Shown here: piece after piece, positions 43,301 through 44,954 of the stretch
How the letters are laid out: each line of letters starts with the position of its first letter
Numbering within the stretch: the stretch's first letter is position 1
Virus record (IMG/VR): IMGVR_UViG_3300030382_004385
Coordinates: 1 to 44,954 of that record
Source: a virus
Length of the DNA stretch: 44,954 nucleotides
Reading direction: 5' to 3' (one strand)
Made by a program: the position numbers and the translations under genes
Notes under the pieces: model-generated
The model's input: only the letters and a program-made list of their open reading frames with translations
Told to the model about the DNA's origin: nothing
Databases searched by the model: none

Positions 43301-44580
43301 GAATGGAGACTGGTACAAATAGAAAATTTGGTAAAAACAGACAAGTTAATAGATGGTTAAACTGGGTTAATAACTCTGTTGGTACTATTATGTTTATAAA
43401 CATTAGATCAGCTATGTTACAAACTATATCTATGGTAAACTTTGTTAACTGGACAGATAATAATCCAGCAAAAGCAGCTGCTGCCTTCGCTAATCAACCA
43501 CAGTTTTGGAAAGATTTTACTATGATATTTAATTCTGATACTTTAAAACAAAGAAGAGCTGGATTACAAACAGACGTTAACCAAGCTGAAATGGCTAATG
43601 CGGTAGCAAGAGGTCAAGGTGGTTTTAATGCAGCGGTTTCTTATTTATTAAAAATAGGTTTTACACCAACACAAATGGCGGATAGTTTTGCTATAGCAAC
43701 GGGTGGTGCTACTTTTTATAGAAATAGAATGGATACATATTTAAAACAAGGTATGTCTCAAGAAGAAGCTCATAAAATAGCTTTTGCTGAATTCTTAGAA
43801 ATATCTGAAAAAACACAGCAATCTGCTAGACCTGATTTAATATCACAACAACAAGCTGGACCACTAGGTAGGTTGATATTAGCGTTTCAAAATACACCAA
43901 TGCAGTATATGCGTTTAACAAAAAAAGCTGTGTTAGATCTTAAAAATGGGCGAGGAGATGTAAAGACTAATATATCCAAGATAGTTTACTACACAACAGT
44001 TCAGAATATCATTTTCGCTGGCTTACAAAGCGCATTATTTTTGGCAATGGGATTCAGCGATGATGAAGAAGTTATTGAAGAGAAAAAAATAAGAGCTTTA
44101 AATACTGGTTTAGATTCGGTATTAAGAGGTATGGGTATAGCAGGAGCAGTCGTTGCTACAGTTAAAAATATATTATTACAATTTAAGAAACAAGAGGCGA
44201 AGGGATGGAGTGGTGATCACGGTAGGACAATACTTGAAGCTGCTAATATTTCTCCACCCATTGGTAGTAAGCTTAGAAAAATGTATAATTCAATGATATC
44301 TTATAAATTTAATAAAGATGAAATACATCAAATGGGGTTTGATCTGGATAATCCAGGAATTCTAGGTGTTGGTAATTTAATATCAGCTGCTTTTAATATA
44401 CCATTAGATAGAGCTGTTATGTTAATAAATAATGCTAGAGCGACTGCTGATAGTAGAAATGCTACATGGCAACGTATAGCTACTGCTTTAGGTTTCAACA
44501 CTTGGGATGTAGGTATTAAGAAAAACCTACCTAAAGTAAAAAAGAGTAGAAAAAAATCACGAAAAAAGAAAAAAAGATAA
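37396..44580 (+). CDS. Giant polyvalent ejection protein: HExxH, PD-(D/E)XK, HAD, LPD38-like
   Basis: This is a 2394-aa virion-associated polyvalent protein. A hydrophobic stretch near 195-222 could cross a membrane. HELLH (599-603) with E676/E677 downstream is an HExxH metallopeptidase-like site. PD (1265-1266) and ExK (1279-1281) fit a PD-(D/E)XK nuclease. DFDDT (1557-1561), TARP (1643-1646) and ADD (1698-1700) are HAD phosphatase motifs. The region from about 1995 to 2225, with FINIRSAMLQTISMVNF, ARPDLISQQQ and GPLGRLILAFQNTPMQY, matches my memory of the LPD38 domain of large polyvalent proteins. The C-terminal end is strongly basic. Such proteins are ejected with the DNA and act on the host. 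Targets and enzyme activity are unknown. Confidence 0.8.
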   Translation: MEELYRKMYLKYAPHLSEGEINEKVSYATTQDSTSFANSFYQKYTGSGPSKQQSKYISNYTQESQTKSEDIEQPKSFLSKMRDSAVNAVDYNVAGLLNTFEQGQGALNDIYQQIEESGSYDPRKWKELTGEQKELNRQTVRQEGFDIGLWNLRTSKEMEDRVAKFEANQTRYNNDISAEVLKGVNADWGQVAERTILAGIGSWTSYLAMLSPRALLVLGSSTMGNKWDEEFDKDPDRANWLLLANAAGTGAIEFGEGMITRKLIGIPFIKAIRNGTASGSAVTAAKNMVMNGSVLALKRLGIAMGQEGGMEMAQALATTLWDKATLGYLGDNVLGYSPGDDRYDTRLGTMKKWYEIFDEGIVGAFMGGNVNIATQGIEALQGNTAQRRAEVLLRPKSDQDFINKKYKELSELHKESQSPDITPDVLERTRNKINELSNEILVKQSQSQKIVKTLRGDALMEYAANVDKINKANKAIDKSNKIGGEITQNNISKLNQDDKDEAIKRNEEIWKDHIHKSLNKNLNITDAYAKAASMEQVVVENEDEYQEIYENTEQGKKQKAVDGYAENVRGSDGFFDGSGKWYINKNQALKTEAVSVGSHELLHGIMKSTLRDSEGVMTKEGKALIQSFRNTLSAKESRIINRRVDTNYKYKRDNKGNLLKDAEGKIIENDFEEYGEEYLNAFSDAVQKNQIRYNEGVFTKLIDVFQSLFRSKGLNKNFKDGIDVYNFLKTYDKSIQTGQVDEDIVGMLKEGAKGRATVIQKSQTGDLMTDINALVEPNLTKEGFMNSGYLDAYSAITETDLLNGLIGKGIGDPIHGRTKNEFIEEVKSRLGLKMYREFDPTKNNLFGWLAGKKNMIEFVKGDVNNAWKPKTEKPIKSLDTTIEGKEGSKMAQQTPDTAPNPEEALIAKEEAAAALVIQEDNLRKELGIKEDSDLYNEILDANEAALSGVIDIDKIRSSIESTFVNKLTDKLVTLMGKGKKYEKFIDEHGQAIIRKIPLRSLVEIERLIPRNERIFTKVVKENMIPSEIRAHEKKYGHSENLYYESETQGPTLYKKLDPTPEQIKGFLLVPLKIKSKKTGKEVRSGLRGNRKTKFASLGAIELGFDGTMQVVEALESGRSSETLKANKKLLQREQAELTKQIQRDPGVQLSVSTYQQLSDITMDMENPYDMFLDDFKTIKKSILDTIKNLHKPTVDRWLDDFIDLLDKSQGSVAYLGAEVVSYLESKGITTAAAFEKESEQLVIDILKKFGITVLHDKPTNVDGHPDIKIEIRGNTINIEIKKGPYDSQGASINGSIDWNTGELIFGKENNTQYLKDANVKKLIKAANKNITKAKTKIVKLMRISYPHLPKPGDKNFTNNLIPEDIYNEVFKGKNGQGVTLAQFKGNEKFMTKVNNNKKQPVYIIEYFGYGMFGMNAKHIGGKIGNQTLPELKADVLYKLRMNGNTDSRKVKGKKIYSYVTNKRTGKQEKQKNIGFRIMGTIVKMKETSNVSLLNKSQVLSFSKSANSALPAIASNNNITLSKSTTIEESIRKLKNMDKALKMARRKNPPKKGASFIDFDDTLATTDSRVIVNAPHYGPGKTTETSMKLTPAEFAEDYERLERQGAAFDFSEFSEVKNGKIGPFFDKAKALKDKFGNSDIYIITARPASAAPAIQNFLKGVGLDIKLENIIGLENGTSIAKAEVIIEKAAEGYNDFLFADDQIQNVKAVKKVLDILDVKGKTYQAKVQFSNTLNENFNYILEEAQGIDPNESISAAAAKVQGAIKNKFQFFIPPSAEDFVGLLYNFIGEGKQGETHLKFLENALVKPFASAYRMLNATKQAISVDFKGLKNKHKGVWGYMNKDSGYKNFTYGDAVRVFLWNRAGHNIPGMDQGDIDALVNIVEEFGDLTSFSNDLELITRLDSYPAPTEYWTTGNITADLYYAAQNVHRKQYLQDWVANKNEIFNPDNMNKIEALYGSNFREALEDMLWRMETGTNRKFGKNRQVNRWLNWVNNSVGTIMFINIRSAMLQTISMVNFVNWTDNNPAKAAAAFANQPQFWKDFTMIFNSDTLKQRRAGLQTDVNQAEMANAVARGQGGFNAAVSYLLKIGFTPTQMADSFAIATGGATFYRNRMDTYLKQGMSQEEAHKIAFAEFLEISEKTQQSARPDLISQQQAGPLGRLILAFQNTPMQYMRLTKKAVLDLKNGRGDVKTNISKIVYYTTVQNIIFAGLQSALFLAMGFSDDEEVIEEKKIRALNTGLDSVLRGMGIAGAVVATVKNILLQFKKQEAKGWSGDHGRTILEAANISPPIGSKLRKMYNSMISYKFNKDEIHQMGFDLDNPGILGVGNLISAAFNIPLDRAVMLINNARATADSRNATWQRIATALGFNTWDVGIKKNLPKVKKSRKKSRKKKKR

Positions 44581-44583
44581 ACT

Positions 44584-44954
44584 ATGAAAAAATTATTACT
44601 ACTATTAATGTTACTACTATCTAGTAGCGCGAACGCACAATTCTTTAAGGATGTGTATAAAGATTTCCTTAAATACGGAACATTCTACGCGGCTGGGAAC
44701 ATAGGTAATGCCTATGATACACAAACACCTAGTTACTTTATTAGAACTGATCCAGATAACTTATATGGAATACCAACTGTTTTAGATAATACAGTTCACC
44801 ATCCTTTTGATTATAGATATGGTATAGGTATTAGAAAGTTAGCTAGATTTGATTATGAGGTTAAACCTGGTAATTTTTGGACTGGTGATAGTAAAATAGA
44901 AAAACAAACAGCTTTATCAGCACCATCATCCGCTGTAAAAGGTTTCGAATATCT
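44584..44954 (+). CDS. Secreted protein with signal peptide, truncated by window edge
   Basis: This gene begins 3 nt after the giant protein and runs off the right edge after 123 codons. The start, MKKLLLLLMLLLSSSANAQF, is a clear signal peptide with predicted cleavage ANA-Q, a style common in Bacteroidetes. The mature part has KDFLKYGTFYAAGNIGNAY and FDYRYGIGIRKLARFDYEV, and its first part is aromatic-rich and could be beta-barrel-like. I recall related secreted proteins in uncultured marine phages. It could act at the host envelope, for example in superinfection exclusion or lysis. Function and full length cannot be seen. Confidence 0.8.
   Translation, partial: MKKLLLLLMLLLSSSANAQFFKDVYKDFLKYGTFYAAGNIGNAYDTQTPSYFIRTDPDNLYGIPTVLDNTVHHPFDYRYGIGIRKLARFDYEVKPGNFWTGDSKIEKQTALSAPSSAVKGFEY

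Noticed and set aside
1-44954. Lysogeny genes, transposons or a diversity-generating retroelement
   Set aside because: No integrase, transposase, reverse transcriptase or terminal inverted repeat pair was recognised. Fibre repeats lack a template/variable pair arrangement.
1-44954. tRNA genes
   Set aside because: I saw no cloverleaf with a TTCGA-type T-arm in the non-coding stretches. A covariance search was not possible.

Overview
The window is about 45 kb of an AT-rich, short-tailed (podovirus-like) double-stranded DNA phage genome. It holds almost the entire virion-building half, encoded on the plus strand in closely packed or overlapping genes from about 1.06 kb to the right edge. Four observations suggest a host in the Bacteroidetes, perhaps a marine flavobacterium. 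Most starts lack a Shine-Dalgarno sequence and follow A/T-only leaders. The last, truncated gene has a signal peptide ending in ANA-Q, a cleavage style common in that phylum. The large terminase, 806-aa portal, 493-aa capsid protein and ring/muzzle-type genes come in the same order as in crAss-like phages (Crassvirales). The small proteins also resemble, from memory, those of uncultured marine phages. Neither the taxonomy nor the host was tested by a search. No tail sheath, tape measure, integrase, transposase, rRNA, tRNA or CRISPR array was recognised.

Layout. (1) 1-1063: an AT-rich control region with two doubtful leftward small ORFs, a TGTCA array, palindromes and direct repeats. (2) 1064-3931: two small proteins, a phage GroEL and GroES, and a winged-helix-like protein. 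(3) 3934-8230: six small or disordered proteins that share a short S/T-P-[F/I/L]-x-Q-like motif. One has an HExxH peptidase motif and one has a pretoxin-like hydrophobic segment. (4) 8245-11706: a GTA-type holin and three tail-fibre-like proteins, with a strong terminator before the last. (5) 11719-17201: the most unusual region. Two Thr/Ser-rich proteins of 576 and 577 aa, built from 10-residue repeats, flank a methyltransferase fused to a Hint (intein-like) domain, and a GT-B-like glycosyltransferase follows. (6) 17264-25964: small proteins, a probable double-GroES protein, large terminase, portal, scaffold and major capsid protein, closed by a terminator. (7) 26048-35542: connector/ring-like proteins, and a 2153-aa muzzle or tail protein with a C-terminal Ig-like region. 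(8) 35583-44580: internal/ejection proteins, ending in a 2394-aa polyvalent protein with peptidase, PD-(D/E)XK nuclease, HAD phosphatase and LPD38-like parts. (9) 44584 to the edge: a secreted protein, truncated.

Working model. Terminase, portal, scaffold and capsid protein build and fill the head, possibly helped by the phage chaperonin, its GroES and the double-GroES protein. Ring and muzzle proteins form the short tail, and the 215-, 380- and 2394-aa proteins are probably packaged and ejected into the cell. The Thr-rich proteins look like surface decorations that the neighbouring methyltransferase and glycosyltransferase might modify. That last link is inferred from adjacency and composition only.
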